NCBI RefSeq assembly: GCF_002899895.1
Contig: NZ_PPEI02000002.1
Location: 62,001-126,000, forward strand
Reading direction: 5' to 3'
DNA length: 64,000 bases
Source of the DNA: Chryseobacterium oncorhynchi
Lineage (GTDB): Bacteria > Bacteroidota > Bacteroidia > Flavobacteriales > Weeksellaceae
The notes below the pieces were generated by a model. The model did not search any database, was not told the DNA's origin, and saw nothing but the letters and a program-made list of their open reading frames with translations. The translations under genes and the position numbers were made by a program. Shown here piece after piece: positions 1 through 8,830 of the stretch (position 1 is the stretch's first letter; the number at the start of each line of letters is the position of its first letter).

Positions 1-1911
1 TTTAATCCGGTAAGATATCTTCCTCTTCTTGAGATTATCCCTACAAACGATACAGATCCTGAGATCATTGATTTCTATATGAATTATGGGGCTAAATTCT
101 TAGGTAAAACTACCGTTTTAGCAAAAGATACTCCTGCTTTCATCGCCAACAGAATCGGGGTATTCTCCATGATGGATCTTCTTCATAATGTACAAAAATT
201 GGGACTTACAGTTTCTGATGTAGATAAATTAACAGGTCCTGTAATTGGACGTCCAAAATCTGCAACTTTTAGAACAGCTGATGTTGTAGGTCTTGATACC
301 TTAGTAATGGTAGCCAATGGGGTTCGCCAGAGCGGTGCTGAAGCCAATGACTTCAATGATGTATTTGCTCTTCCTGCTTATATCCAGAAAATGATGGATA
401 ACAAATGGCTGGGTTCAAAAACGGAACAAGGTTTCTATAAAAAAGTGAAGAATGCAGAAGGAAAATCTGAAATTCACGGGTTGAATCTTGATACTTTAGA
501 ATATGAACTTCAAGGAAAATCATCATTCCCTACTCTAGAATTAACAAAAGCTATCGATAAGCCAATTGACAGATTCAAGGTATTAATCGGAGGAAAGGAT
601 AAAGCAGGTGAATTATACAGAAAATCATTAGGAGCATTATTTGCTTACGTTTCTCATAAAGTTCCTGAAATTTCTGACGAGGTTTATAAAATTGATGATG
701 CCATGAGAGCCGGTTTCGGTTGGGAAAATGGTCCATTTGAAATCTGGGATGCCGTAGGTGTTCAAAAAGGTATTGAATTGGCTAAAGATGCTGGTTATGA
801 AGTTTCAGACTGGGTAAAAAATGTAGAAACTTTCTATAAAGTTAATGATGAGGGGCAAAGTATTTATGTTGATAAAAACTCAGGAGAATACAACAAAATC
901 CCTGGTCAGGATGCATTTATCATTCTAGATAATATCAGAAAAAACAAAACACTTTGGAGCAATTCAGGAGCTTCTATTGAAGACTTAGGTGATGGTATCA
1001 TCAACTTTGAGATCCGTTCAAAAATGAACTCTCTTGGAGGCGAAGTTCTTGATGGATTAAACAGAGCGATTGATTTAGCTGAAAAAGAATATGATGGACT
1101 GGTAGTTGGTAACCAAGGTACTAACTTCTCTGTAGGTGCTAACCTTGCGATGATCCTTATGATGGCTATTGAGCAGGATTGGGATGATTTAAATATGGCT
1201 ATTGCTTACTTCCAGAAATCAATGATGAGAGTTCGTTACTCTTCTATTCCTGTAGTTGTTGCTCCTCACGGAATGACATTAGGAGGTGGATGCGAAATGA
1301 CTATGCATGCAGACAGAGTGGTTGCCGCAGCAGAAACTTACATCGGACTGGTAGAAACCGGAGTGGGTGTAATTCCTGGTGGTGGTGGTACAAAGGAACT
1401 TACTTTAAGAACTTCCAGAGAATTCCACAGTGATGATGTTAAAAACAACAGACTTCGTGAAGCATTCATGAACATCGCTATGGGTAAAGTAGCTACTTCT
1501 GCCTATGAGGCGTACGACATGGGAATCCTTGAAAAAGGCAAAGACATTGTTTCAGTAAGCAAAAACAGACAGATTGCAGAAGCTAAAAAAGTGGCAAAAC
1601 TATTAGCAGAACAAGGCTATACTCAACCTATTGAGCAGAAAGTAAAAGTTCTTGGTAAAGATGCCTTAGGAATGTTCTATGTAGGAACAGATCAAATGCT
1701 TACCGGAAACTACATCTCCGCACACGACAAGAAAATTGCAGACAAGCTAGCCAATGTAATGGTAGGTGGAAACTTATCTGAACCAACTGTTGTTACTGAA
1801 CAATATCTATTGAATCTTGAAAGAGAAACATTCTTACAACTTTGTGGTGAAAGAAAAACATTAGAAAGAATTCAGTACATGTTGCAAAATGGAAAACCAC
1901 TTAGGAATTAA
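1..1911 (+). CDS. fadN: 3-hydroxyacyl-CoA dehydrogenase / enoyl-CoA hydratase, 5' partial
   Basis: Bifunctional beta-oxidation enzyme that hydrates enoyl-CoA and oxidises 3-hydroxyacyl-CoA, in the cytoplasm. The frame is open from base 1 and begins FNPVRYLPLLEIIP, the dehydrogenase motif after the catalytic His, so the NAD-binding N-terminus (roughly 150 residues) lies outside the window; the ATG at 79 is internal. The dehydrogenase C-terminal domains come first. A crotonase-type hydratase domain follows from about residue 335, with the oxyanion-hole region GMTLGGGCEM and a GVIPGGGGT stretch. Dehydrogenase-then-hydratase is the order of Bacillus FadN and the reverse of E. coli FadB. With the thiolase and acyl-CoA dehydrogenase downstream it forms a fadNAE-type operon. 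Function is confident; the symbol is by analogy. Confidence 0.9.
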   Translation, partial: FNPVRYLPLLEIIPTNDTDPEIIDFYMNYGAKFLGKTTVLAKDTPAFIANRIGVFSMMDLLHNVQKLGLTVSDVDKLTGPVIGRPKSATFRTADVVGLDTLVMVANGVRQSGAEANDFNDVFALPAYIQKMMDNKWLGSKTEQGFYKKVKNAEGKSEIHGLNLDTLEYELQGKSSFPTLELTKAIDKPIDRFKVLIGGKDKAGELYRKSLGALFAYVSHKVPEISDEVYKIDDAMRAGFGWENGPFEIWDAVGVQKGIELAKDAGYEVSDWVKNVETFYKVNDEGQSIYVDKNSGEYNKIPGQDAFIILDNIRKNKTLWSNSGASIEDLGDGIINFEIRSKMNSLGGEVLDGLNRAIDLAEKEYDGLVVGNQGTNFSVGANLAMILMMAIEQDWDDLNMAIAYFQKSMMRVRYSSIPVVVAPHGMTLGGGCEMTMHADRVVAAAETYIGLVETGVGVIPGGGGTKELTLRTSREFHSDDVKNNRLREAFMNIAMGKVATSAYEAYDMGILEKGKDIVSVSKNRQIAEAKKVAKLLAEQGYTQPIEQKVKVLGKDALGMFYVGTDQMLTGNYISAHDKKIADKLANVMVGGNLSEPTVVTEQYLLNLERETFLQLCGERKTLERIQYMLQNGKPLRN

Positions 1912-1912
1912 T

Positions 1913-1937
1913 TTGTACAATGTCGGATGTAAAATGT
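1913..1937. repeat. Left flank of S23 gene: TTGTACAA plus gtaaaatgt
   Basis: Immediately after the fadN stop lies the perfect palindrome TTGTACAA (1913-1920), then gtaaaatgt at 1929-1937. Both recur downstream of the four-helix-bundle gene: TTGTACA at 2307-2313, and the reverse complement acattttac twice at 2341-2349 and 2355-2363. The small gene is therefore bracketed by inverted short repeats, as if it arrived as a cassette. Confidence 0.5.
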
Positions 1938-1950
1938 AAAAAGTATTGAT

Positions 1951-2304
1951 ATGCATAATTTCAGGGAATTGGAGGTTTGGAAAAAATCTATTTTGCTTTG
2001 CAAGCATTATTACAGTATTTCCAAGGACTTTCCTAAAGACGAGTTATTCGGATTGACCTCGCAGTCAAGAAGAAGTCTTTATTCAATTCCATCAAATATT
2101 GCTGAAGGAGCCGGAAGAGATTCTAATCCTCAATTTTGTCAATTTTTAAACATTGCATTAGGTTCCTCTTTTGAATTTGAAACTCAACTTATAATTGCTA
2201 ATGATTTAGAGTTCATTAAAAAAGATGACTTTGATTTGCTACTATCCGAAATCAAGCATGTTCAAAACATGATAATCAAATTAAAACAAAATTATACAAA
2301 ATAG
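1951..2304 (+). CDS. Four-helix bundle protein (S23 / 23S rRNA intervening-sequence family)
   Basis: A 117-residue protein of the four-helix-bundle family first found inside 23S rRNA intervening sequences. Family features seen are the start HNFRELEVWKKS, the segment LTSQSRRSLYSIPSNIAEGAGR (about residues 35-57) and a C-terminal helix. No biochemical function is established for the family. It sits between the first two beta-oxidation genes, a common kind of location for this family in Bacteroidetes, and is flanked by short inverted repeats. It is full length with no break. Inference: an inserted cassette rather than a beta-oxidation component. Confidence 0.85.
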   Translation: MHNFRELEVWKKSILLCKHYYSISKDFPKDELFGLTSQSRRSLYSIPSNIAEGAGRDSNPQFCQFLNIALGSSFEFETQLIIANDLEFIKKDDFDLLLSEIKHVQNMIIKLKQNYTK

Positions 2305-2306
2305 AA

Positions 2307-2363
2307 TTGTACATAGTAAAAGATAGGTTCAATATACCTGACATTTTACATTATACATTTTAC
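2307..2363. repeat. Right flank of S23 gene: TTGTACA plus two acattttac copies
   Basis: Right-hand partner of the repeats at 1913-1937: TTGTACA at 2307-2313 and acattttac at 2341-2349 and 2355-2363, which are reverse complements of the left gtaaaatgt. The thiolase start follows 13 bases later, so any insertion left the operon reading frames intact. Confidence 0.45.
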
Positions 2364-2376
2364 AAAATACAACAAA

Positions 2377-3555
2377 ATGAAAACAGCATATATAGTAAAG
2401 GGTTTCAGAACTGCCGTTGGAAAAGCTCCAAAAGGAAGTCTAAGATTTACAAGACCCGATGTAATGGCCGCTACAGTTATTGAAAAATTAATGGCTGAAC
2501 TTCCACAATTAGATAAAAACAGAATAGATGACCTTATCGTAGGAAATGCAATGCCAGAGGCTGAGCAAGGACTAAACGTGGCTCGTCTGATCTCTCTAAT
2601 GGGGTTAAATACAGATAAAGTTCCGGGAGTAACTGTCAACAGATACTGTGCTTCAGGAAGTGAGGCAATCGCTATTGCTTCTGCAAAAATTCAGGCTGGT
2701 ATGGCAGATTGTATCATCGCTGGTGGTACAGAATCTATGTCTTACATCCCTATGGGAGGTTACAAGCCTGTTCCGGAAACAGATATTGCAAAGACAAACC
2801 CTGATTACTATTGGGGAATGGGATACACTGCTGAAGAGGTAGCAAAACAATATAATATTACAAGAGAGGAACAAGATCAGTTTGCTTTTGAATCTCATAT
2901 GAAAGCTTTAAAAGCGAATCAGGAGGGGAAATTTACAAACCAAATTGTTTCAATCCCTGTAGAATATAACTTTCTGGATGAAAACCAGAAAATGCAGACT
3001 AAAAAGTTTGACTTCTCTATAGATGAAGGTCCAAGAAAAGATACTTCTTTTGACGGATTATCAAAACTAAGACCTGTATTTGCCAACGGAGGAAGTGTAA
3101 CTGCCGGAAACTCTTCTCAAATGAGTGACGGAGCAGCTTTCGTAATGGTAATGAGTGAAGAAATGGTAAAAGAACTAGGGCTTGAGCCTGAAGCTAGATT
3201 AGTAGCTTATGCAGCAGCCGGACTTGAACCAAGAATCATGGGAATGGGACCAATCTATGCTATTCCAAAGGCTTTAAAACAAGCTGGTTTGGAATTAAAA
3301 GACATCGATTTGATTGAGCTTAATGAAGCTTTCGCATCTCAGTCGGTTGCTATTAAGAAAGAACTAGGTTTAAATCCTGATATATTAAACGTAAACGGAG
3401 GAGCAATCGCTCTTGGTCACCCACTGGGATGTACCGGAACAAAATTGACTGTTCAGCTTCTAGACGAAATGAGAAGACGTGGCAACAAGTACGGAATGGT
3501 TTCTATGTGTGTGGGAACAGGACAAGGAGCGGCAAGTATTTTTGAACTTCTATAA
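2377..3555 (+). CDS. fadA: Acetyl-CoA C-acyltransferase (3-ketoacyl-CoA thiolase)
   Basis: Thiolytic cleavage of 3-ketoacyl-CoA to acetyl-CoA and a shortened acyl-CoA, the last step of beta-oxidation. The 392 residues match family length. The nucleophile Cys91 is in NRYCASGSEA, the catalytic His348 in GGAIALGHPLGCTG and the acid/base Cys378 in MCVGTGQGAA, so all active-site residues are present. It lies in the fadN-fadA-fadE order, separated from fadN by the S23 gene. A hairpin just after the stop (3562-3591) may reduce read-through into the next gene. Confidence 0.95.
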   Translation: MKTAYIVKGFRTAVGKAPKGSLRFTRPDVMAATVIEKLMAELPQLDKNRIDDLIVGNAMPEAEQGLNVARLISLMGLNTDKVPGVTVNRYCASGSEAIAIASAKIQAGMADCIIAGGTESMSYIPMGGYKPVPETDIAKTNPDYYWGMGYTAEEVAKQYNITREEQDQFAFESHMKALKANQEGKFTNQIVSIPVEYNFLDENQKMQTKKFDFSIDEGPRKDTSFDGLSKLRPVFANGGSVTAGNSSQMSDGAAFVMVMSEEMVKELGLEPEARLVAYAAAGLEPRIMGMGPIYAIPKALKQAGLELKDIDLIELNEAFASQSVAIKKELGLNPDILNVNGGAIALGHPLGCTGTKLTVQLLDEMRRRGNKYGMVSMCVGTGQGAASIFELL

Positions 3556-3561
3556 AATAAA

Positions 3562-3600
3562 TTGGGAAGACTGAGTTTTCTTTCTTCCCAAATTTTAATT
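3562..3600 (+). terminator. Hairpin with T-rich tail after fadA
   Basis: Arms ttgggaaga (3562-3570) and tcttcccaa (3583-3591), then attttaattttt. It ends only a few bases before the next start codon (3605), so it may act as a partial terminator or attenuator inside the operon. Confidence 0.55.
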
Positions 3601-3604
3601 TTTC

Positions 3605-5869
3605 ATGACAAATAAATTATCTTTTTTTTCTCTTTTTATGGTCATTCTGGTGAATTCTCAGCAGAAAAAAATAACATATTTTGACAAAGAATGGAAAGAA
3701 ACAACAAAAGATAAAGCAGCTTTTTATAGACCTACTCCTGTTGCATTAAATGATTCAATAGAATTTATCCGGGATTATTTTATCAATGGAAAACTCCAAT
3801 ATCAAGGATATTCTTTGAAGAAAGAAAATATTGGTTCACAATATTGGTATGGTGAAAATGGCTTGGACAACAGTTCAAACTATTCACAGAACAGTGCTAA
3901 AGATTTAGAACTTAAATTCTACTACCCTAGCGGAAAACTCTGGAAAATTCAGAAACTGAATGGAGAAAAAGCACAGGAAGAAGTTTACTTTGAAAATGGA
4001 GGCTTAAAAAGTATTGATTCAGTAGATTACCGCTCGGAGTTAAGAAAATTTGGAGTTAAAAAAGTATATTGGAACAATAGTAATAACCTTGCTTATGAGG
4101 AATTTTATAATACTGAAAATCAGTTAGTTAAAATTAAAAACTACAAGCAAGATGGAAGCTTGATCAGTGAAATAAATACTGATAATATTATTGATGGGTA
4201 TGTAATCAATCATGAATATTTTAAGTATGATATCCTTAATAGCTTTGCTATTGCTTCTGAAAAGCTTTCATTTAATGATAAAATATCTACAAACCAGGTA
4301 ATTGATTTTCCCGATGCTCATTTTATAGTGCATGGAAAATACTCTGATATTCTTCAAAAAAATGGAGATAACTATATTTTTTATAACTATAAGAGCTGGA
4401 TTTCTGATGATCGCAGAAAAAACCGGGCGTATACAGAGCTGGAAAATGATGATAGAATTTTTAACTTCAAAAATATACAGGACTATTTAGGTGAAAAAAA
4501 CTTTCTTTTAGACGTTAATAAAATTAAAAACCAAACCATTGAAAATTTTAAAAATGAGATAACTAAGAAAGTTTTCAGCTATTATGATAAGGAAGAACAA
4601 TTATTATATAAATATTTTTTTCCTACACCTGAAATAATTAGCAAACAAGTATATAAGTTTGAAGATAATGAGGGTTATGGATTTGGGTATCATAAGTCCA
4701 ATAAGGATGATCATGAAAAAAAATGGAGACTCTATTCTTCCGAATCTTTCACGGCTTTCTTATTTAACCTTCAAACCAATAGACCTGTAATATCTTTTAA
4801 AGATTCGTCAGACAATTTCTTTATACCTCTTGAAGACGGTTACTTATTGAATAATATAAAGGTAAAGGCAGAAGATAAATCTGACAGTAAGATTGATCAT
4901 AATCTCGATGTTCAAAAGCATTATACAATTATAGAAGAAAATGGCAAAAAGAAATTGTATTCAGTATTTGGGAATCAGGTAATTCATGACAGCTATGATG
5001 AAATTCTAATGAATGATTATTTTATTGTAACTAAAAAGGGGGCTGATTATTCCATTTATGATCCATTTTTTAATAGATTAAATATCAACAATATAAAAAG
5101 TGTTTATCTAAAAGGTGACTATATCAATGTTTTATATGATGGAAAGGTAAGAAATCTCAATTCATTATTGGAAGATACTCTACCTAAAAAATACATTTAT
5201 ATGACATGCAGTCAGGATCCGAATACCTATTATAAATTTTCGCCGGCTTATGATAAAAATTCTAACCGAAATGTAATTGTAAGAATAAGAAACCGATGGG
5301 ATTCTTCTGAAACACAATCATATGCTTTAAAAAATCTGCCTCAAAAAGCAAAACTAAATTATATCTATAATGATATAAAAGCAGGCAGAAAGGATATTCT
5401 AAACTATTTCAAATATGATGCTTATGATATTGAAGATTTTTTCATAACAGCAGAGTATCAAGGTAAAAAAGGACTTTTCTCTTTTGATAAGGAAAAAAGA
5501 CATTTCGTAAATGGTTCGAGAATAACAATTAAGGATAAAGAATTTGAAAAACAATATTCTGAGATCACTCAGGAAGCAAGTTTTAGCAGATTTAACAATG
5601 AGGATGAAGATGACCGTAAATTTAGGTTCTATGATTTCAATTATGAATTTGATGCCATTACCCTATTACCAATGGAATATGATGATATTATTTTCAAAGA
5701 TGAATTAATCATTTTTTACAAAGACAGAAAATACGGAGTTTATAAACTCAGCAAAGAACCGAAATACAAAAAAACAGGAATCCGAAAAGATAATTTTTTG
5801 GAAATTACAAACGAAAAAAATCAGCAGGGCTGGCTTGACCTTGCTACAAACATTGAATATTATAATTAA
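3605..5869 (+). CDS. Exported MORN-like / WG-like repeat protein, unknown function
   Basis: A 754-residue protein with a short signal peptide (hydrophobic SFFSLFMVILVN, then SQQ). The N-terminal third has MORN/YwqK-type strands (FINGKLQYQGYS, FYYPSGKLWKIQKLNGE, VYFENGGLKSI, FYNTENQLVKIKNYKQDGSL). The C-terminal half has WG-like repeats of the form ENGKKKLYSVFGNQVI...YDEI and GKKGLFSFDKEKR. These repeats build beta-rich surface or periplasmic proteins. It lies between fadA and fadE on the same strand, 17 bases before fadE, but nothing in it suggests a beta-oxidation role. Exact function unknown. Confidence 0.8.
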   Translation: MTNKLSFFSLFMVILVNSQQKKITYFDKEWKETTKDKAAFYRPTPVALNDSIEFIRDYFINGKLQYQGYSLKKENIGSQYWYGENGLDNSSNYSQNSAKDLELKFYYPSGKLWKIQKLNGEKAQEEVYFENGGLKSIDSVDYRSELRKFGVKKVYWNNSNNLAYEEFYNTENQLVKIKNYKQDGSLISEINTDNIIDGYVINHEYFKYDILNSFAIASEKLSFNDKISTNQVIDFPDAHFIVHGKYSDILQKNGDNYIFYNYKSWISDDRRKNRAYTELENDDRIFNFKNIQDYLGEKNFLLDVNKIKNQTIENFKNEITKKVFSYYDKEEQLLYKYFFPTPEIISKQVYKFEDNEGYGFGYHKSNKDDHEKKWRLYSSESFTAFLFNLQTNRPVISFKDSSDNFFIPLEDGYLLNNIKVKAEDKSDSKIDHNLDVQKHYTIIEENGKKKLYSVFGNQVIHDSYDEILMNDYFIVTKKGADYSIYDPFFNRLNINNIKSVYLKGDYINVLYDGKVRNLNSLLEDTLPKKYIYMTCSQDPNTYYKFSPAYDKNSNRNVIVRIRNRWDSSETQSYALKNLPQKAKLNYIYNDIKAGRKDILNYFKYDAYDIEDFFITAEYQGKKGLFSFDKEKRHFVNGSRITIKDKEFEKQYSEITQEASFSRFNNEDEDDRKFRFYDFNYEFDAITLLPMEYDDIIFKDELIIFYKDRKYGVYKLSKEPKYKKTGIRKDNFLEITNEKNQQGWLDLATNIEYYN

Positions 5870-5886
5870 AAATAAAAAAAACAAAT

Positions 5887-7662
5887 ATGGCTACACTAAA
5901 AGGAGGTGAATTCCTAATCAAACAAATTCCTGCAAACGACATTTTCAGTATTGAAGAATTAAACGAGGAGCAGAAAATGCTTCGTGATTCTGCAAAGGAA
6001 TTTATAGACAGAGAGGTTGTTCCTCAAAGAGAACGTTTTGAAAAGAAAGATTATGCATTCACTGAAGAAACAATGCGTAAGCTTGGTGACATGGGAATGT
6101 TAGGAATTGCTGTACCAGAGGAGTACGGAGGTCTTGGAATGGGCTTTGTGACTACAATGCTTGCTTGTGACTATATTTCAGGAACTACAGGTTCATTGGC
6201 TACCGCTTATGGAGCTCACACCGGAATCGGTACCCTACCTATCGTTCTTTACGGAACTGAGGAGCAAAAGAAAAAATACCTTCCGGACTTGGCAACAGGT
6301 ACAAAATTCGGAGCTTACTGCTTAACTGAGCCTGATGCAGGTTCTGATGCAAACTCTGGAAAAACAAGAGCAAAACTTTCCGAAGACGGAAAACACTATA
6401 TCATCAATGGTCAGAAAATGTGGATCTCCAACGCAGGATTTGCTGATACATTCACGTTATTCGCTAAAATTGATGATGATAAAAACATCACAGGTTTCGT
6501 TATTAATCGTTCTGAGCTTGAGAATCCTGAAAGCTTAACTTTCGGTGAGGAAGAGCACAAACTAGGAATCCGTGCTTCCTCTACTCGTCAGGTTTTCTTC
6601 AATGACATGAAAGTTCCTGTAGAAAATCTTTTAGGTGAAAGAAACAATGGTTTCAAAATCGCTCTAAATGCATTGAACGTAGGTCGTATCAAATTAGCAG
6701 CAGCTTGTTTGGATGCACAAAGAAGAATCTTAAACCACTCTATTCAGTACTCTAACGAAAGAAAACAGTTTAATGTTTCTATCTCTACTTTCGGAGCAAT
6801 CAGAAAGAAAATTGCTGAAATGGCAACCGGAGTTTTCGTAAGTGAGGCTGGTTCTTATAGAGCTGCTAAAGATGTTCAGGATAAAATAGATGAATTGGTA
6901 GCAGGAGGAATGGATCACCAGGCTGCTGAGCTAAAAGGAGTTGAAGAGTTCGCTGTAGAATGTTCAATCCTTAAAGTATTCGTTTCTGATCTTGCACAGC
7001 ACACTGCAGATGAAGGAATTCAGGTATACGGAGGAATGGGATTCTCTGAAGATACTCCAATGGAAGCTGCATGGAGAGATTCAAGGATTTCAAGAATCTA
7101 CGAAGGAACAAACGAAATCAACAGATTATTAGCTGTAGGAATGCTTATTAAGAGAGCAATGAAAGGTGAATTAGATCTTTTATCTCCTGCAATGGCTATC
7201 AGCAAAGAATTAATGGGTATTCCATCATTTGAAGTTCCTGATTATTCAGAATTCATGAGTGAGGAAAAAGCAATTATTGCTAACCTTAAGAAAGTATTTC
7301 TAATGGTTTCTGGTGCGGCTCTTCAAAAATACATGATGGATATTGAAAAGCAACAGCATTTATTATTGAATGCTTCTGAGATCCTTAACCAGATCTATAT
7401 GGCAGAATCTTCAATTTTAAGAGCTGAGAAGCACTTCTCTCCTGATTCTGTAGAAGCAGCAATGGCTCAGTTGAACCTTTACAAAGCTGTAGAAAAAATT
7501 ACAGTGGCAGCTAAGGAAGGAATTATTTCTTTCGCTGAAGGAGATGAGCAAAGAATGATGCTATCAGGGTTAAGAAGATTCACAAAATACACCAACAATC
7601 CAAATGTAGTGGCATTAACTGAAAAGGTAGCTGCTCATTATATTGAAAAAGGAAATTATTAG
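5887..7662 (+). CDS. fadE: Acyl-CoA dehydrogenase, long (FadE-type) form
   Basis: FAD enzyme for the first oxidation of beta-oxidation. At 591 residues it has a C-terminal extension of about 170 residues beyond the roughly 400-residue core, like Bacillus FadE. Motifs seen: YCLTEPDAGSDA (145-156), WISNAGFADTF (179-189), the dimer/FAD motif QVYGGMGFSEDTPMEAAWRD (379-398) and RIYEGTNEIN (403-412), the usual catalytic-base region. Last gene of the fadN-fadA-fadE group and followed by a clear terminator. Confidence 0.93.
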   Translation: MATLKGGEFLIKQIPANDIFSIEELNEEQKMLRDSAKEFIDREVVPQRERFEKKDYAFTEETMRKLGDMGMLGIAVPEEYGGLGMGFVTTMLACDYISGTTGSLATAYGAHTGIGTLPIVLYGTEEQKKKYLPDLATGTKFGAYCLTEPDAGSDANSGKTRAKLSEDGKHYIINGQKMWISNAGFADTFTLFAKIDDDKNITGFVINRSELENPESLTFGEEEHKLGIRASSTRQVFFNDMKVPVENLLGERNNGFKIALNALNVGRIKLAAACLDAQRRILNHSIQYSNERKQFNVSISTFGAIRKKIAEMATGVFVSEAGSYRAAKDVQDKIDELVAGGMDHQAAELKGVEEFAVECSILKVFVSDLAQHTADEGIQVYGGMGFSEDTPMEAAWRDSRISRIYEGTNEINRLLAVGMLIKRAMKGELDLLSPAMAISKELMGIPSFEVPDYSEFMSEEKAIIANLKKVFLMVSGAALQKYMMDIEKQQHLLLNASEILNQIYMAESSILRAEKHFSPDSVEAAMAQLNLYKAVEKITVAAKEGIISFAEGDEQRMMLSGLRRFTKYTNNPNVVALTEKVAAHYIEKGNY

Positions 7663-7686
7663 TCTTTTATAACATAAATTTGATTC

Positions 7687-7714
7687 AAAAGCGTCCCATT
7701 TGGGGCGCTTTTTT
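7687..7714 (+). terminator. Rho-independent terminator of the beta-oxidation operon
   Basis: Stem aaaagcgtccca / tggggcgctttt around a 2-base loop (one G-T pair), then a T run. It lies about 25 bases after the fadE stop. Confidence 0.85.
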
Positions 7715-7967
7715 ATGATAATAACTGCTTTACCCGAAACATTCTCATTTTAATTTTATCAGAAATACCTATTTTCTACTGATCATTTTAAATTTTGCAC
7801 TGCATTAAACAAAGTTTTTATTATAAAAATACATACCATCAATGATCCTAATAAATCAATTGAGTACTGAATAACAGCAGATTCCAATATTTTTTTTATC
7901 TTTAATTGAAAAGAAGTAGCAATGCTATCTAAATAATAACCAAACAACAATTCTAAAAACTATTACT
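7715..7967. other. AT-rich intergenic region, no gene seen
   Basis: No ORF or RNA gene is evident. TATCTTTA at 7897-7904 is one base from the TAnnTTTG -7 consensus and could serve the YegP-like gene, which would leave a leader of about 60 bases. Confidence 0.3.
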
Positions 7968-8303
7968 ATGGGAAAATTCATTATTTCAAAAAGAACCAAT
8001 GGAGAATTTCAGTTCAACCTTAAAGCCGGCAACGGTCAGGTCATTCTAACAAGTCAGGGATATAGCACAAAACCTTCATGTGAAAATGGCATCAGTTCTG
8101 TAAAAACCAATTCGCAGGAAGATTCTAAATTTGAAAGAAATACTGCTAAAGATGGCAGATGTTATTTTAATCTTAAAGCCGGAAACGGTCAGATCATAGG
8201 AACCAGCCAGATGTATGAATCTGATAATGGGATGGAAAATGGGATAGAATCTGTAAAAAACAACGCTCCGAATGCTTCTGTAGAGGATGAAACAAATTTA
8301 TAA
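7968..8303 (+). CDS. YegP family protein (two DUF1508 repeats)
   Basis: A 111-residue protein made of two tandem DUF1508/YegP repeats: residues about 1-50 (KFIISKRTNGEFQFNLKAGN, then GISSVK) and 55-105 (FERNTAKDGRCYFNLKAGNG, then GIESVK). Each repeat carries the family pattern FNLKAGNGQ-I--TSQ-Y. YegP proteins are small beta-rich cytoplasmic proteins without a firmly established role. No signal peptide. Stands alone on the plus strand, with the HD-domain gene 80 bases on. Confidence 0.9.
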   Translation: MGKFIISKRTNGEFQFNLKAGNGQVILTSQGYSTKPSCENGISSVKTNSQEDSKFERNTAKDGRCYFNLKAGNGQIIGTSQMYESDNGMENGIESVKNNAPNASVEDETNL

Positions 8304-8355
8304 AATCATCTAAAATAATATTAATAAAAATGTCTTATTTTTTTAAGGCATTTTT

Positions 8356-8363
8356 TATTTTTG
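8356..8363 (+). promoter_or_regulatory. Candidate -7 box (tatttttg)
   Basis: Exact match to TAnnTTTG, 20 bases before the ATG at 8384. It supports that ATG over the in-frame ATG at 8330, which lies upstream of the predicted transcript start. No TTG is seen at -33. Confidence 0.35.
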
Positions 8364-8383
8364 TATTCTATTTTCATCGAGAA

Positions 8384-8830
8384 ATGACAAAAGAAGAATT
8401 ATTAAATAGAGCTATAAAAATCGCTGATAAAGCTCATAAAGGACAAACTGATAAATACCATGCCCCTTACATAGCACACGTAATGCGTGTAATGGAATAT
8501 GGTAAAACAATGGATGAAAAAATTGTAGGTGTGCTGCATGATGTTGTAGAAGACCATCCATTAGAATTCAGCCTTGATTATCTAAGAACGGAAGGTTTTC
8601 CTGAATACATCATTTTTGCAGTAAGCTGCCTTACTAAATTTGATCCTGAGGAGGATTATGATGAGTTTGTCAAAAGAACAGAGAGGTCTCCACTGGCTGT
8701 TGCTGTGAAGCTTAATGATCTTCGTGATAATATGGACCTTAGAAGAGTAAACCGAGAGCTTACTCCTAAGGACATTAAAAGATTTAATAAGTATCTTAAA
8801 GCTTATCGCTATCTGATAGAGAAATATTAA
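8384..8830 (+). CDS. HD domain protein, RelA/SpoT-type hydrolase domain
   Basis: 148 residues from the chosen ATG (TKEELLNRAIKIADKAHKGQ). An in-frame ATG at 8330 would add 18 residues rich in F and Y that are not family-like. Metal-site features of the SpoT/MESH hydrolase fold are visible: AHKGQ, YIAHVMRVM, LHDVVED (the HD pair) and VKLNDLRDNMD. There is no synthetase or TGS domain, so it is a stand-alone HD phosphohydrolase. Acting on (p)ppGpp or another nucleotide is inferred, not shown. Its stop overlaps the convergent DUF2490 stop. Confidence 0.85.
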   Translation: MTKEELLNRAIKIADKAHKGQTDKYHAPYIAHVMRVMEYGKTMDEKIVGVLHDVVEDHPLEFSLDYLRTEGFPEYIIFAVSCLTKFDPEEDYDEFVKRTERSPLAVAVKLNDLRDNMDLRRVNRELTPKDIKRFNKYLKAYRYLIEKY

